This document shows, piece by piece, positions 63,891-64,000 of a DNA stretch of 64,000 nucleotides. The stretch is from NCBI RefSeq assembly GCF_902806685.2, contig NC_048553.1:1736001-1800000 (forward strand), read 5' to 3'. The translations under genes were made by a program, and so were the position numbers. The notes under the pieces were generated by a model that did no database searches, was not told the DNA's origin, and saw nothing but the letters and a program-made list of their open reading frames with translations. Source of the stretch: Maniola hyperantus (lineage: Eukaryota; Arthropoda; Insecta; Lepidoptera; Nymphalidae). How positions within the stretch are numbered: position 1 is the first letter of the stretch; every line of letters starts with the position of its first letter.

Positions 63891-64000
63891 ATATATTAAG
63901 ATTTTAACGATCCCCATTTTTGAATTTAACGTTATTTAATATCGTGATGAATACTTCTATAAACAATTTACCAGTTGCGTTTTTATTTGTTGAAGAATTT

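Noticed and set aside
1..64000. The hth exon encoding the first residues (MAQPR)
   Set aside because: I looked for a minus-strand ATG followed by Ala-Gln-Pro-Arg and a donor and found no candidate, so it is presumed to lie beyond 64000.

Overview
The window is a piece of a moth or butterfly (Lepidoptera) genome. It is AT-rich, carries no bacterial-style gene packing, and is filled with repeat families typical of Lepidoptera: short Helitron-like elements ending in CTAGT, tRNA-derived SINEs, foldback MITEs and LINE tails. The only host gene I can support is homothorax (hth, the insect MEIS-type TALE homeobox gene), on the minus strand. Two coding exons are visible: 24067-24239 (N-terminal region ending in KRDKDAIYG) and 11867-12008 (start of the Hth/MEIS domain, HPLFPLLALIFEKCELATC...). 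Their splice sites and phases fit exactly. The exon with the start codon should lie upstream, beyond 64000, and the rest of the Hth domain and the homeodomain below position 1, so nearly the whole window is hth intron.

Layout. 1-11866: intron after the second exon, with an ORF-free mix of dispersed repeats (family D, HelA, HelB, HelC), two diverged direct duplications and a (GA)24 tract. 11867-24239: the two exons and the 12-kb intron between them. This intron holds a 33-bp minisatellite interrupted by MITEs, and a tandem array of a 517-bp unit (22399-24066) that repeats the 3' part of the upstream exon with its splice donor three more times. 24240-35000: SINEs, Helitron-like copies and a LINE C-terminal fragment. 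35100-37900: two GC-richer, repeat-poor blocks, the best candidates for hth regulatory DNA. 38000-44600: nested SINE/Helitron insertions. 44690-49256: a composite element with inverted termini and near-identical 8-bp flanks. It contains a U2 snRNA 5'-domain-like sequence and, in its (TAA)n tract, an apparently intact 3.9-kb R4/Dong-type non-LTR retrotransposon with one long ORF (RT, CCHC, restriction-like endonuclease). 49257-58000: AT-rich sequence with scattered old repeats. 58183-58760: another LINE RT fragment. 60046-62880: a non-autonomous PIF/Harbinger-like element carrying a spliced but internally broken Myb/SANT-like gene, inserted in a Helitron-like copy.

Family names used below (defined at the clearest copy): HelA, HelB, HelC = Helitron-like short elements; D = about 430-bp repeat with GGGTTCCGTAC near its ends; SINE1 and SINE2 = tRNA-derived SINEs; MITE-F to MITE-L = short inverted-repeat elements. 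Superfamily names are my reading of termini and structure, not database hits. Coordinates of old repeats are accurate to roughly 5-10 bases.
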